A stretch of 64,000 nucleotides of DNA, from assembly GCA_903632075.3 (NCBI GenBank), contig CAHIKZ030004276.1:337001-401000 (forward strand), given 5' to 3'. This DNA comes from Acanthosepion pharaonis (taxonomy: Eukaryota; Mollusca; Cephalopoda; Sepiida; Sepiidae). Both the position numbers and the translations under genes were made by a program. Below the pieces are notes generated by a model. That model made no database searches. It had not been told where the DNA came from and saw only the letters and a list, made by a program, of their open reading frames with translations. Below, one piece after another: positions 1 to 10,969 of the stretch; the stretch's first letter is position 1, and the number at the start of each line of letters is the position of its first letter.

Positions 1-676
1 TATCAGGTTTTGTGCTAATCAAAGATGTTTGACTAATATTTTGTCCATTTTTTCTGAGTAAAAGTTTAAGTTGCATTTAGTTTGCATAATAAAACATGAC
101 AGCTCCAAAACATTATTGTCAATATTTTTAACATGGATGAATATTATAAGTTGAACTAATATAATATATTATCCATATAAATATATCAAACATTGTTTAA
201 TTATTACCAATTTTATTGTGAGAACATTATCTTGGTGAATAATATCTGCTTATAATAATTCTTATGTAAGAAATAGTATTATATACAGATTGTTTCTGAG
301 AACATTTTCAAAATGTTATATGGAACTCAATATTGATGGCTTCTTTAATAATCTTTATGCAAAATAAAGGAGTGGATAATTTTTCTTTTACTCATTCAAC
401 TGCTTTTTGGATTTTTATTTTTTATTTCCACATGTGGCCACTTTTCCATCACTGAGAATTCTTTCAGTGTTGCTTTAATGGTTCCTCATGGAAACACTCC
501 ATCAATTTTTTTTAAATAAATTTCTGCATGCTCACTGTTTTTTCCATTTTTGTTGTTTGTTTGCTTCATTTTTTCATAGTCAAGATAAGTATAAGTTTTA
601 TATACTCTTTCTAAAATATGAAAATTATTTCTAAACTCTCAAGTATCCTGGTAAATTTTCTTTTATTAATTCATAT
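1..676. other. AT-rich sequence, nothing recognised
   Basis: Strongly AT-rich, with short T and A runs and stop codons in all frames. I see no repeat unit, exon-like stretch or RNA gene. Confidence 0.6.
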
Positions 677-734
677 GTAATTGTGTCTTTTCTACTAATC
701 TTGTGTAATTGTGTCTTTTCTACTAATCTTGTGT
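677..734. repeat. 28-bp direct duplication (2 copies)
   Basis: A 28-base unit starting gtaattgtgtcttttctact occurs twice head to tail (677-704 and 705-732) with no mismatch. It looks like a recent slippage or tandem duplication. Confidence 0.9.
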
Positions 735-779
735 GTTTATATATACATATGTATATCAATAATAGCTGGCCTTTCATAT

Positions 780-1195
780 TTGAGGATACCTATCTACTAG
801 GGCGGCTAGACAATCCCTAATTCAGATGCTCGCTCAGGCACATTTGTGTTTGTTCAACACCCAGAGCCCACCTATGGTTTATGCTGCAACTATGCTGAGT
901 GGACCATAGTTACAGTTTCTCGGGGAGAGTGTGTTATCTAGTGTGGTGAACAATCTGAACAAGGCCAGCACACTCAAACCCTCAGTCACGATGACTTGTG
1001 ACTTCATGCTAGCACAGCTATTGACAGTCTCCCAAGTGTTCCGTCTACTCAGTTTCACTCACAAGCTTGGGTTAACCTGTGATATAGTTTTTAAGCACTT
1101 CCAAAGGTGCTACACTCTGAGATTGACCCCCCTCCAGACTGATGACATCAAGGAGTCTCCTTCCTGACAAATCAGCTTTGGCTAGGTTCGAACAC
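780..1195 (-). mobile_element. tRNA-derived SINE-like element, antisense
   Basis: This block is richer in GC than its surroundings. Read on the minus strand it begins with ggtgttcgaacc (about 1185-1196), a good match to the tRNA B box of RNA polymerase III promoters. Further in comes 'aagcttgtgagtgaaa' and 'gtagacgg', a body motif I associate with mollusc SINEs. The A-box side would lie in the adjoining (CA)n/(TA)n tract and is not recognisable, so the copy is probably truncated or diverged. The short frame at 931-1167 inside it shows no protein family and I do not regard it as a gene. SINE identity is inference from these motifs; the exact family is unknown. Confidence 0.5.
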
Positions 1196-1199
1196 CATA

Positions 1200-1265
1200 T
1201 ATACATACATATATACACACACGCACACACACACACACCTATATATATATATATATATATATAGG
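1200..1265. repeat. (CA)n/(TA)n compound microsatellite
   Basis: A short (AC) tract is followed by about 13 TA dinucleotides. Predicted peptides here are microsatellite artefacts. Confidence 0.9.
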
Positions 1266-1536
1266 TAAATGATATATAAATTTATATATGTCAAAAATAA
1301 TTTTATGAAAAAAGAACATAAAAAAAGATATAATGAAATGAAATCAAGTAGACCATATATGCCAAGACACATATTCCAAATAAAAAAAAAATTTCCATTT
1401 AAATTTCAAATTTCAGCATCCCCTCTCCTTTATACATATATTTAGCCACATCAACATAAACATCACTTTAATCTGATGAAGTCCTAAATAACAAAACATG
1501 GCACATGAAGACTTTATCCACTTTGTCAGAGATTTT

Positions 1537-1540
<4 letters not shown>

Positions 1541-1573
<33 letters not shown>
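1541..1573. repeat. (AT)n microsatellite
   Basis: Uninterrupted TA dinucleotides, about 16 repeats. Confidence 0.95.
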
Positions 1574-1577
<4 letters not shown>

Positions 1578-1635
1578 TGATAGATATACAGAGACTCTTC
1601 AAAAGACACACATACATCTTATTATATTTTTGCAG

Positions 1636-1746
1636 TTTTCAAATCACAATTATTGATAAACTGCCCAAAGTTTATGTTTTTCATTGTTTTTGTTTGTGTA
1701 AAACAAAATCAAATAAAAACAGTTTATCACCAATTGTGATTTGAAT
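1636..1746. repeat. Imperfect inverted repeat (26-bp arms)
   Basis: The arm at about 1636-1662 (starting ttcaaatcacaattattgat) returns as its reverse complement at about 1721-1746 with two mismatches. The spacer is itself partly complementary. This would fold into a long hairpin and resembles a small MITE. No transposase or clear target duplication is visible. Confidence 0.75.
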
Positions 1747-1749
1747 GTA

Positions 1750-2940
1750 CAGTTTATTCCAAATTGGTAAAATGCAATAAAATATTTGACAGATCTTGCT
1801 GACAAAACGCTCCCAAAACACATCCTTAATATTCTTCAGGATGGAATGGAGGCATAGCAGATATAGGAGTTGATTATTCATATTATACAGTCATCTGGTG
1901 GTCATAAGTTCAATCTCTGAACCAGGTAGTGAAGCACTAATTCAACAGTAACAAACAATAACTGGTATCAGAGAGACAAAATATCACAATAATCAACAGA
2001 TGTACCAATATCAATCAGTCAATAGACACCTGATAATGACTAGTGAGTACTTGGTTAAAACATTGTCTATAATAACATCTATATCAACTGAGTTTAGAAC
2101 AATAGTTTGAAATAATACAAGTAAAAGAGAATTCTTTTTTATATGTGTAATAATAAATTTTTTCTTATTCTTTGAAAAAATAAATTTGTCATTAAATTAG
2201 GTCATAACACTGAAAATTGGGTCATTCTTTTACTTGTACCATGTAGTAACATTCAATGTCACTTTAGAAAGTGTAAATTTATATTGCAAACTAACCAGTC
2301 CTTCATTTTTCTTTTGACCCGTGATGAAAACCAAGAAGCACTTAGACAATTTAAAAAAAGAAAGTGAACTTTATAAAACTGGGAAAGGCTATAAGAAAAT
2401 CTTTCAAATAGCAAGACATATTTTCACACTTAACCTTCAGTTGTAGGCCAGTATACGCATTGTGAGATAAACACGTGTGTCTCCTAAAATGCCCACAGCA
2501 AACATGGCAGACTCAATTCCCCCTAAAGAAATGTAAAGAAACAAGAACCGATATATATATACAAACAAATGGTAATGTATTAACAACAAGTGGCAAAGAC
2601 AATAATGTGTGTAACAAATGAATGTGGAAACCTTTGGGTCCAAAGTATGTGAAGTGAGTAAATGTGTGTACATGTGTGTGTGTATATGTATTGTTCAGGC
2701 ATTTCCCAAAAAGAGAATACTGCAATCTTCCATGAGAGATTTACCTTTTGTCGTACCAGCACAAAAGTAAGAAGAGAGTGATAAAAAATTATTGCAGAGT
2801 ATTTATAGTGTTGGAGAGTGTCCCCTAGGAGCAGTATCAAAAATTAGGAGGAGGTAAACTGACATTTCATTCATAAATGGAAATAAATTAGTACCATATC
2901 AATGCTTGTAAAATCATGTCATTCAAGGAAGATTTCAAAA
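1750..2940. other. AT-rich sequence, nothing recognised
   Basis: Short frames on the minus strand around 2437-2840 include low-complexity YTHT-type runs from a (TG)n tract and show no protein family. I see no supported feature. Confidence 0.5.
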
Positions 2941-2949
2941 CAAAATCAT

Positions 2950-3525
2950 ATGGTTAACCTCATTCAATTCAAAATTGAGTATAAGGGATATCCAGGTAAA
3001 TCTTAAGAACCCAGGAACATATGTAAATGCCTCAACAATTTGTAAGACATTGACCCAAAAGAATTTTATGGACAGGTTGCACAAAACAAACCACTGTCTA
3101 AGTATTCACTAAAATATTTTTGAATCACTACAATAGTTATTTGAAAAAAGACAAAAGTAAAATTGAACTTTTAGGGCAACTGCCGATGTTATGTTTAGAG
3201 AGAAAAAAACACTATGCATGATATGAAAATACTATCCCAAGAGCAAGTATGGTGGCAAATACAATAATGTTCCTTTTTAGTGCAGTAGACGCAAGGAAAA
3301 TTGCCAAAGTTGGAAGGGATATAGATTCACTAAAATTCATTTTTTTCAGAAAATCTTTTATCTTCTGCTATCCAACTTAAACTTAGGCAATTCATCTTCC
3401 AACAAAACAACGACCCAAAATGTATTTTGAAAATTATCTCGGAATCGTACAAGAAGAAAAAGCTTAAAAGAGTAATTGAATGTGCTTCTCAATTGCCTGA
3501 AAATTCAAACATTTGTGAAATGAAA
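2950..3525 (+). pseudogene. Decayed Tc1-like transposase
   Basis: Several frames on the plus strand carry pieces of a Tc1/mariner transposase in the right order. First comes 'NFMDRLHK' near 3070, then 'GKIAKVGRDIDS' near 3292-3330 (the GKL..EG.MDS region). Last is 'FIFQQNNDPK' at about 3389-3420, the region of the second catalytic Asp (family form QxDNDPKH). The catalytic Asp is replaced by Asn, and the histidine after DPK is Cys. The frame changes several times and stops are frequent, so this is an old dead copy. No terminal inverted repeats could be assigned. Two 5S-derived SINE copies follow about 200 bp downstream. Confidence 0.7.
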
Positions 3526-3724
3526 TGAAAATTGTTGTTGATAAATAGAAACAATTGCTTCTGGACATTTTGGAAAGATTGTGTGTAGATTAATATTTGA
3601 AAATACCAGTCATAAAATGAAGAAACCTTATCAAATGCTAAAACACATGTATTAGAAGTTATCGATACTGAGTTAACATTCCTCCCCAATCTTTTTGAAC
3701 AGGAGTAAAGGTTTTATCCCATGT

Positions 3725-3934
3725 TTCCTGTTTAGATGGGTGACTGTTTGAAAATACCAGGTGCTGTAAACTTTGATGTGTGGGTGGCTGGTGTGATGGG
3801 CAACAACTCTTAATAAGGAATCCAAGTGCCAAGTTTGAATTCCAGTCAAGTTTGTTACATTCACTTAAGTGCTAATACTCTTGGAAAAAGTATGAATCCA
3901 TCTCTTCTCTCCCCTCCATCTATGGGTTAAATAT
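3725..3934 (+). mobile_element. 5S rRNA-derived SINE, 5'-truncated copy
   Basis: The head 'tagatgggtgactgtttg' followed by 'accaggtgctgtaaac' matches the 3' half of 5S rRNA (box C region and 3' stem). The SINE body follows, ending in the tail ctctcccctccatctatggg / ttaaata. A second copy starts immediately after it. Confidence 0.75.
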
Positions 3935-4062
3935 CATGACAGACTGGGTTAAGCAATGTTGAGCCTGGACAGAACTTAAATGGGCGACTGATTGGAAATA
4001 CAAGGTGCTGTAAGCTTGGATGTGTGGATGGCTGATATTGTAGAATTTTAATTCTACATTAT
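3935..4062 (+). mobile_element. 5S rRNA-derived SINE, second copy in tandem
   Basis: The sequence 'ggttaagcaatgttgagcc' (about 3947) corresponds to the 5S internal region AGTTAAGCAACGTCG. It is followed by 'aaatgggcgactgattgg' (box C equivalent) and 'caaggtgctgtaagcttgga'. The head-to-tail placement after the previous copy suggests insertion into the tail of an existing SINE or a tandem dimer. Confidence 0.75.
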
Positions 4063-4139
4063 TTCCAATACCCAAAATAGTTGGGTCAAATCTGTGCAAA
4101 AAGTGGATCACAGAACACTTTCAACTTCATACACTTTCA

Positions 4140-5255
4140 AAAAAATCTTGAGCCTTCATTGGTTAATAAATATACAAGTAGGCGTGACTATCCACCCACA
4201 CTTAACTAAATTTTACAGCTCATGACTGAAATCCAAGTTTGCGCCATGTCTCTGAGTCACCCAAAGCAAATAAAAGCAGAAACTCATTCACACTCGCCAG
4301 TGAGCATCGTGACATCAAATGAATTGCAACTAAACTTTACGTCACAATCTTAAGTTTTTTGTTCATACGAACATTATACAAGCTTAACAATACTCACACT
4401 CATTCACTCACCAAAAATCACCAGTGAGCTCTATTCCCATTCATTCACCAAATTTCTTATGCAAATTCCTGTTGACAAATCAACTTATTTTCTCTACATT
4501 CGAGAACATTGTATTACACAAAACAATCAAAGGTAGATAACTTCTTTGATCATAAAATTGCATTCAACTTTACAAGCATTTACTACTTACATGAACAGTA
4601 AATTCTTAAATGTAAATTTTTCTCTTGTAATTAATTTACAGAATCTTCAATAACAGATTCTAACAAACATCCTTTCAAATCAGAATTCATGAACAAAATT
4701 TAATCTTTCACCAAACTTGAGTTCAACATAAATTAAACTAACAAGATTTCACCTAAAAAAATCCACTACATTTTTGTAAAATATTTTCATTACAAAAATA
4801 TATTGAAAATTACTTGTTATTCAAATATTTGCCTTTTGTCTTTCATCACAAATGTTTCTTGTTTTTTCTTGTTTTTTGCATTTTGTTTAACAGGCTCAAC
4901 ATTGCTTAACTTGCTTAAGAACTGATTTTTCAACATGATATAGGTGTAAGCTCATTATAATTACATATTGATAATTATGGAAATAAAATAATATTAATTC
5001 TCTTTGGATTATTATCACTTTGTGCTAATTAGGGAGATAAATGTCAGCAAATCAAATTCAGAATGATTAATCTATAAAAATAAGGAAAATAATTACAATG
5101 TTAAATGATTTTGCCTACAACTCTCGGAAGATTGATTGGGAGATGGATGTTCATTAAAGCTTGAGTTTAACCAAACGGATGACACAATAATAATAATATG
5201 TAAGACTATCAATTAACCATCACTTCATGGCAACACTCCGAACTACACATAACAC
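4140..5255. other. AT-rich sequence, nothing recognised
   Basis: There is no recognisable coding, RNA or repeat structure. Runs such as 'taataataata' are low complexity. Confidence 0.5.
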
Positions 5256-5262
5256 TATGGTA

Positions 5263-5263
<1 letters not shown>

Positions 5264-5317
<54 letters not shown>

Positions 5318-5318
5318 A
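5264..5318. repeat. (TA)n(GA)n compound microsatellite
   Basis: About 17 TA dinucleotides run directly into about 8 GA dinucleotides. The same compound arrangement recurs at 35057-35105. Confidence 0.95.
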
Positions 5319-5692
5319 AGAAAATAATAAGAGTGAGATCTGGAAAAACATTTAAATGTTTTTATATATTTTTATATGTAATATTTATAATACATGTTTC
5401 TTTAAGGAGAATTATTGAATTAAATTAATTATTTAACTTACATGTAGGTTTTTAGAAAAAAAATAACCAGTTTTGCTTTTAGGTTTTCAAAAAGTTTTTA
5501 GCTGTTTATTCAATTACTATGTGCAGACACTTACATGCAGAATGAAAGAAAGTGTAACTGGTTTTATCTGTCACTTACGCTATGGAAAATATGATATTTA
5601 TCTATTTTGAAGGACATACCCATGGTTTATGTAATGAATTGAGTTTGCCATAACATATCTTGAGACAAGAGTGTGGATAATTTTTTACTTTC

Positions 5693-5696
<4 letters not shown>

Positions 5697-5731
<35 letters not shown>

Positions 5732-5765
5732 TTTATTTAAAAATACGATTTTTAAATAAATAATT
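5697..5765. repeat. (AT)n followed by a perfect 18-bp-arm palindrome
   Basis: An (AT) tract (5697-5726) abuts a perfect inverted repeat with arms 5727-5744 and 5748-5765 around a 3-base loop. It would extrude readily as a cruciform. Confidence 0.9.
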
Positions 5766-6067
5766 ATATTTATGCTCTACTTTTGTATCGAGCACTATTT
5801 TTTAAAAATAATAACTAAAATACTAAGGGACTTTGGATTATTTACCTAACCAGTTCCTTCCTATTTTCTATATATTTTCACACATATATATATATATATA
5901 ATCCTATGACCCATAGGGGCACCATGTCCACTGCAGTATAAGTGATGTTTCTTGGGAAAGGTAGCCTGACAAAACCCAACACTCTCCAGGTTGGTTTTGA
6001 ATTCAGAGATTTTCCTTCTCTTAGACTGGTTGTCACCCTAGGCTATAGAACCCATTCTTTTCTGCTA

Positions 6068-6125
6068 TTTACCCATAGCTGTGAGGAGAAGAGGATTCAT
6101 ATCTTTCCCAAGGGCATTAACACGT
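6068..6125 (-). mobile_element. 5S-SINE tail fragment, antisense
   Basis: The stretch 'gagaagaggattcatatctt / tcccaagggcatt' matches the antisense tail region of the full SINE at 52440-52797. The rest of that SINE is absent. Confidence 0.6.
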
Positions 6126-6152
6126 AATATATATGTGTTTTGTGTCTGTCTG

Positions 6153-6156
<4 letters not shown>

Positions 6157-6214
<58 letters not shown>

Positions 6215-6230
6215 CACACATATATATATA
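6157..6230. repeat. (AT)n microsatellite
   Basis: A long uninterrupted TA tract (about 6157-6211), then a shorter one after a CACA interruption. Reading it as protein gives only IYIYIY artefacts. Confidence 0.95.
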
Positions 6231-6624
6231 TATTAAACATGTAAGACTTTGAAAGAAAATAATGATTTCTATTGACCAATAATAGAAATACTCTTTATAA
6301 GCAGAAATAAAAAAATTTTTTCCTGTACATAAATTTCTTGACAAATACAAGAGAAAGTAACACGCAATAATTTTGGAAAGTAAATAAAACTATTCAAGAT
6401 TTAATGACTTATCTATTATTTGATATAACAGCAATTATTTGATGCTGAACATTTTAAATAATTTCAGGTCAGCTTCTTGCCGAGTTTTATTCTACACTAC
6501 ATAATTTTGGGCAGGTGATTTACTAGGCCACTCTAAAACTGTTATTTACTTTACCTAGAACAGACACTACAGAACCACAAGAAGCATTACCAAATAATAA
6601 AAAAAACACATCATTTGATTACAG

Positions 6625-6975
6625 GGAGTAAAAGTGAATGAGAATGAGAACATTGAAAATGGAGCGGCTCGAGGAAAGGGCAAAAAAGGAACAGGCTTCA
6701 AGAAGACAGAAGATGCTGATTGACATTGCATTTAAATTTTTGAAGATTGTAGTTATCAGGAAAACAAGGGATCGGAAGGGTGTTCCACAGGTGAGAAGTG
6801 TAAGAAAAGAAACTGTTAGAGTAGAAATGATAGTTGTATCTAACTAGTTAAACAGTAAAATGGTAAGAGCTTGTTGCCAAACTAGTAGGTTACTTTAATT
6901 CATGTAGTCAGGGTGCCAGCAAAAAAAAGCTTATCCAAGCAGTTACCATAAAAATATTTGTAGAAAAGACAAAAG
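6625..6975 (-). mobile_element. LINE family A, 3' end (ORF2 C-terminus), antisense
   Basis: On the minus strand this block carries the C-terminal motif of the reverse-transcriptase protein (W-N/S-S-L-P followed by N-L-Q-K-F-K-C-N-V-N). A short 3' UTR containing ttctgtcttcttgaagcctg follows. It aligns with the plus-strand copy at 8690-9277 and the minus-strand copies at 9890-10445 and 25798-26097. It is heavily 5'-truncated, as expected for target-primed insertion. Confidence 0.75.
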
Positions 6976-7261
6976 GAAGCTATGTCATGTCAGTGAGAAA
7001 ATAACTGAAGTTGAGATGTCTGGTTAGGATTGATTAGAAAATGTTGACTTTCCACATTACCTTAAGTAAAAGTTTTGGAAGGAAACTCCCATCAATACTA
7101 GAAAGACTTGAGAAGTCTAATTCCCTAAAAAAAACCGTTTTAATAAAAAAAAAGATTTTATAAATTCCAACTAACAGTAACACTAACTGTTCAGTCAATG
7201 AATGTTGAATGTATTTATATTGTTCAAACTGTGCCATGCTTCTTCTAGATGTCTCAGTTAT

Positions 7262-7575
7262 CTTCGTGGACACGTGGCCCAGTGGATAAAAGCATTGGTT
7301 GGATCTAGTGAGTTTACCCAAAGAGTTATGAGTTCAATACCTGGCTACGGCAGTGGAAAACAACAACTTGGAGAGTTGAGTTAAAGGGAGATAACTGAGA
7401 CATCTGGAAGAGGCATGGCATGTGGAACTAAAACAATCTACCCCAGTGGACGAAATAAAGGGTTTCAATTTGAAATTCCAATCACCTGAAGAAGGCCAAA
7501 GCATACAACGGTCAAAATGTCAAATGTTTACTTGTATGAGGACAACAGTCTGAACAAAGTAAATAATCTAAATAA
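7262..7575 (+). mobile_element. tRNA-derived SINE with hammerhead-like 3' motif
   Basis: The head 'tggcccagtgg' (about 7274) fits the Pol III A box (TRGYNNARNNG), and 'gagttcaatacc' (about 7330) approximates the B box. The 3' half contains 'agggagataactga', 'tctaccccagtg' and 'cctgaagaaggcc' followed by 'caacggtcaaaatg'. The same 3' half, less decayed, is on the minus strand at 54335-54525, which shows that this is a dispersed family. The tail ends in a run of 'gtctgaacaaagtaaataat' type. Placement in a named family is not possible from sequence alone. Confidence 0.7.
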
Positions 7576-8166
7576 TTACAATGCCTTATCTCAGAAATAT
7601 AGATAATGTTGAATGTTTTCTGCATGGAAATGGCTGATTTCACTATTAGCTTTTTTTTCTTTTCTTTTTTTAGTAAGTGTAGTGACTTTTGCTTTAATAA
7701 AAAAGAATTATCTATATGTGTTGGTAAAATTTAATACATACTTCTGTTAATTTTAATGTATGAAAACTTAACAGTTCAGTTTAGAACTAAACAACTTGAC
7801 TATCCAAATAATTGACAATTTGACTATAATGGTGAAGATTTGTTCAGAATCTACTACCCTTTTCAGAAGTACTATTAACAGGGAAATGTTTCACTGTGTG
7901 TCTGAAAATTTCCAAACAGCACACTTTAGGTTTGAATACAGAGTTTTCCTTCTCCTTATCTGCATGCCACCTTATGGCAAGAAAGTCCATTTTGCTTTTC
8001 TGTTTGAACCACAGATAGACAAAGATGAATTCATATCATCTTCGTTAGTGCTAAAGGTATAAAAACAAAATAAACTAGAACTGGAAATCAGTTTGGTGAT
8101 TTCACTCTCTGCTACCTAATGACTTCCCAAATTTTCAGGAACCTCTTCTACAAAGGCAGGTAATCT

Positions 8167-8580
8167 TCAGCAACCTATTCTGCTTATTTTCTTTTCAATT
8201 TTAGAATGGAAACAAATCACTTTATCAAAATGAATTAAAACATTTTCATAATTTAATAGAAAACATTTATTTATTAAGATATTTCCACATTGAAATTCTG
8301 TTCTCATCATATTTCTGTTCAGAAGTATTGATGCTCTTTGAATCCCTGCACTTCCTAAAGATCCAGCCACATTTTTAACTTCAAGACAATTTCTTTTGTC
8401 AGAATAAATTATGTTCATCACAGAAAAACCTCTTCCAGTCCTAGCAGAAGTTACAACAATGGTTTTAATTATAATTTTGAGTTCTTTGGATAGTTTTGGG
8501 TACAATATGTTTATAGTAATTTCTTGTTATATTTTCAATGTAATCACAAAAATCATCAACAGAGATCTCAAGTGTTGTGT
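8167..8580 (-). pseudogene. hAT-type transposase C-terminal fragment
   Basis: A 112-codon minus-strand frame (8505 to 8167) contains 'SARTGRGFSVMNIIYSDKRN'. This matches the hATC dimerisation region of hAT transposases, where the usual form is S-x-x-x-E-R-G-F-S-x-M-N-x-I-x-x-D-x-R-N. The conserved Glu of ERGFS is Gly here. After about residue 50 the similarity fades. Just upstream (8510-8580, another frame) 'LEISVDDFCDYI' continues the same protein, so at least one frameshift is present. No terminal inverted repeats were found. It is a dead internal fragment. Confidence 0.6.
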
Positions 8581-8689
8581 TTATTAGAGTTTCATTAGGT
8601 GTGTGCACACACAACTAACATTTTATCTAGGCTACTGGCTATTAATATATAAGATTATTTTTGGATTATCCAACAAAGCTTTGCTATGC

Positions 8690-9277
8690 TTTATAATTTT
8701 AAGAATCAGTTCAACCATTTGCCCTTGCATGGAGTATTGCTGCCATATATGGTCTGGTGCACCTTCTATTTACCTCGGAGTTCTTGGCAAGATCCAGAGG
8801 CGGATATGTAATATAATTGGCCCTAATCTGGTATCTCGTCTACAGTTGCTCTCTCACAGATGTGTCATCGCCTCTCTCTGTCTTTTTTACAAATACTTTC
8901 ATGGTAATTGCTCTGATGAGCTGCTTTCACTGGTTCCCGGACTTCATGAATTCAAGCACCCTACGAGGCTGGCATCCCGCTCTCACCCTTTCACTGTAGA
9001 AACTTTTAAATGTAGCCGTCTCTTCTACTCCAATAGCTTCATATCTCGCACATCTCGCCTGTGGAACTCCTTTCCGTATTCCTGTTTCCCTGAGAATCTC
9101 CAACTATTCAAATGTAATGTCAATCGACATCTCCAGTTACCTTGATCTATCCACTATCCTTCTCCTCATCCTTTCTTCTATCACTCCTATTTGCTCTCGC
9201 TCCAAATCTTCTGCAACCCCCTGCATCCTAGTGGCTTCCCGCCTTGCTCAGGGTGTAATGCTTAAAAAAAAAAAAAT
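8690..9277 (+). mobile_element. LINE family A, truncated copy with intact ORF2 C-terminus
   Basis: This is the best-preserved copy of the common LINE. From about 8696 to 9145 one frame stays open: C-C-H-I-W (about 8740), then 'FYKYFHGNCSDELLSLVPG', 'RLASRSHPFTVE', R-T-S-R-L-W-N-S-F-P and N-V-N-R-H-L before the stop at 9143-9145. This is the region after the reverse-transcriptase domain in non-LTR retrotransposons of the jockey/CR1/RTE type. The 3' UTR includes 'ctgcatcctagtggcttccc' and ends in a short A tract at about 9266-9278. The polymerase domain is absent. Confidence 0.8.
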
Positions 9278-9429
9278 GTGAATCAATGGGATGCCACCAC
9301 TGCTTATAACTGTCATACTAGCAGCAGATCGGTTGATAAAACTAACAAGAAGGATAATATTGGTTCAAACACTTCAAATGTGGTATCTGAAAGATTTTTT
9401 TGTCAGCTTTATTTCTTATTTTAAAATTT

Positions 9430-9745
9430 TTATTTTCTTTTTTTAACTAGCTCCTCTGAATGTATATAGCAATACAATTCAACCATTTCTGTCAGACATC
9501 ACCATCAGCAGGTCCTCCAGATGGCATCCAGAGTCATCAATGAGGTCTTTCAATACATCTTTTGCCACGCAGTGGGTTCCATAAGAGAATGTCACTCACA
9601 AGTTCTGACTTACTTCTCCATGAGTGACCAGCTAGCTGAAGCCATCTCTCTCTTAGTGAAACTGAGATAGGAGGAAGGTGTCTATACAGGTGATTCTTTG
9701 TTGGGCGTTTCTTCCAGCTGATGTCCAATGCAACTCATAACATCA
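9430..9745 (-). mobile_element. RTE/CR1-type LINE ORF2 C-terminus, antisense
   Basis: The minus strand encodes 'LDISWKKRPTKNHLY', then 'LQLAGHSWRSKSELVSDILL' and 'GKRCIERPH'. This is the characteristic end of a LINE ORF2 (form: N-I-S-W-K-x-H, R-F-A-G-H-C-W-R-S). Similarity continues past a premature stop near 9537 in a second frame. It is a different LINE from family A. Related C-terminal pieces lie at 19740-20190 (+) and, from a second subfamily, at 60040-60540 (-). Confidence 0.75.
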
Positions 9746-9889
9746 TTATGTATGTTTCATCAAGTGATGCTTCTTAGTATTTCATCAGTGTCCATGTTGT
9801 TGAGCCGTAGAGCAATAATTATTGTGGGCAATAATAACAGACAGAAAATTGCAATAAATGTACATGCTGTAAAAGTTATATATTTTTTT

Positions 9890-10445
9890 TTATTTTTTTT
9901 AATAAAATTCAACCTAATGAAGGCAATAAAGTCACTAAGACACAAGGAGGTTTCTGGGTGTGAAAGAATTAGAAAACAGGAAAACATTATGAAGGAGCAG
10001 GAACAATAGATGAGTAATCAGAAAGACAGTAGATAGTGATTGATGTTGCATTTAAATTTTTGAAGATCAAAGTTAGCTGGAAAGTATGGAACCAGAAAAG
10101 AGTTCTACAAGCAAGGAGTGAGAGAAAAGAAACTGTTAGCCTAGAATTTACGATTACATCCAGCCAATTAAACTGTAAAGTGATGAGACCTTGTTGTCAA
10201 TCTAGGGCTGAGCTTAAACTCATAATGTCTATGTAGCATAGAGAAGAGTTCATCTGAACAATTATCATGAAAGTAATTCTAGAAAATGCATGAGAAAGCA
10301 ACTTTTCAGCTGTAGGAAAGTGACTAAAGCTCAGGATCAATAATATTGCTGATTCTCCTTTGAATTTTATCAAGAATCTCTAAATAGCTAGCAGACCAAA
10401 TGTGGCAGCATGGGAGACAAATGTTGACTTTGCCGAACTCTTCAG
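9890..10445 (-). mobile_element. LINE family A, 3' end, antisense
   Basis: Minus-strand copy with the 3' UTR at 9900-10010, the ORF2 end near 10050, and similarity reaching upstream to the C-C-H-I-W box at about 10410. It carries an undisrupted version of the site 'caatctagggctgagctt' (about 10198) that is split by a mariner insertion in the copy at 25798-27800. Confidence 0.75.
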
Positions 10446-10969
10446 TGGTCTAACTTTGAATTTGATATTAACAAAACAAAACAAAAGCCATGAAACATAA
10501 ACCAGTAATTGGTTTTTTGATACAGACACCAAGGAACAGTATAGACTGTTCTATAGAATATTCTAGAACTAGCTGAACTTTTGTCATGATTTTCCCAATT
10601 TGATTTCCCATTAGGCAAACTACCAAGCTATATCACTTAATGACAATGAGGGCAACCAGTTCTCAAATCTATGTAACGTCAAGAGTCAAAGAGTTACTTT
10701 TATTCACAGGTGCCCACATCTGAAGCTTCAGTAAAAAAAAAAAATGTATTTTGTCCAGAAAATAATTGAAAGTTTGTCAAAATTTACTTTATCCTCATTT
10801 GTTAGAAATTCAATATTTTAATGTAAATATCTGAAAATTAGATCTTTCAATTTTTGATTAGCTTTCCATTTTTGTTTGAAAGCAGTTGATATAATAGCTT
10901 TATCTTTTCCAAATTTTGAAGAAGTAATCTTGTCATTATGGATTTGTTTCAGTTTGTTTTAATTTTGTT

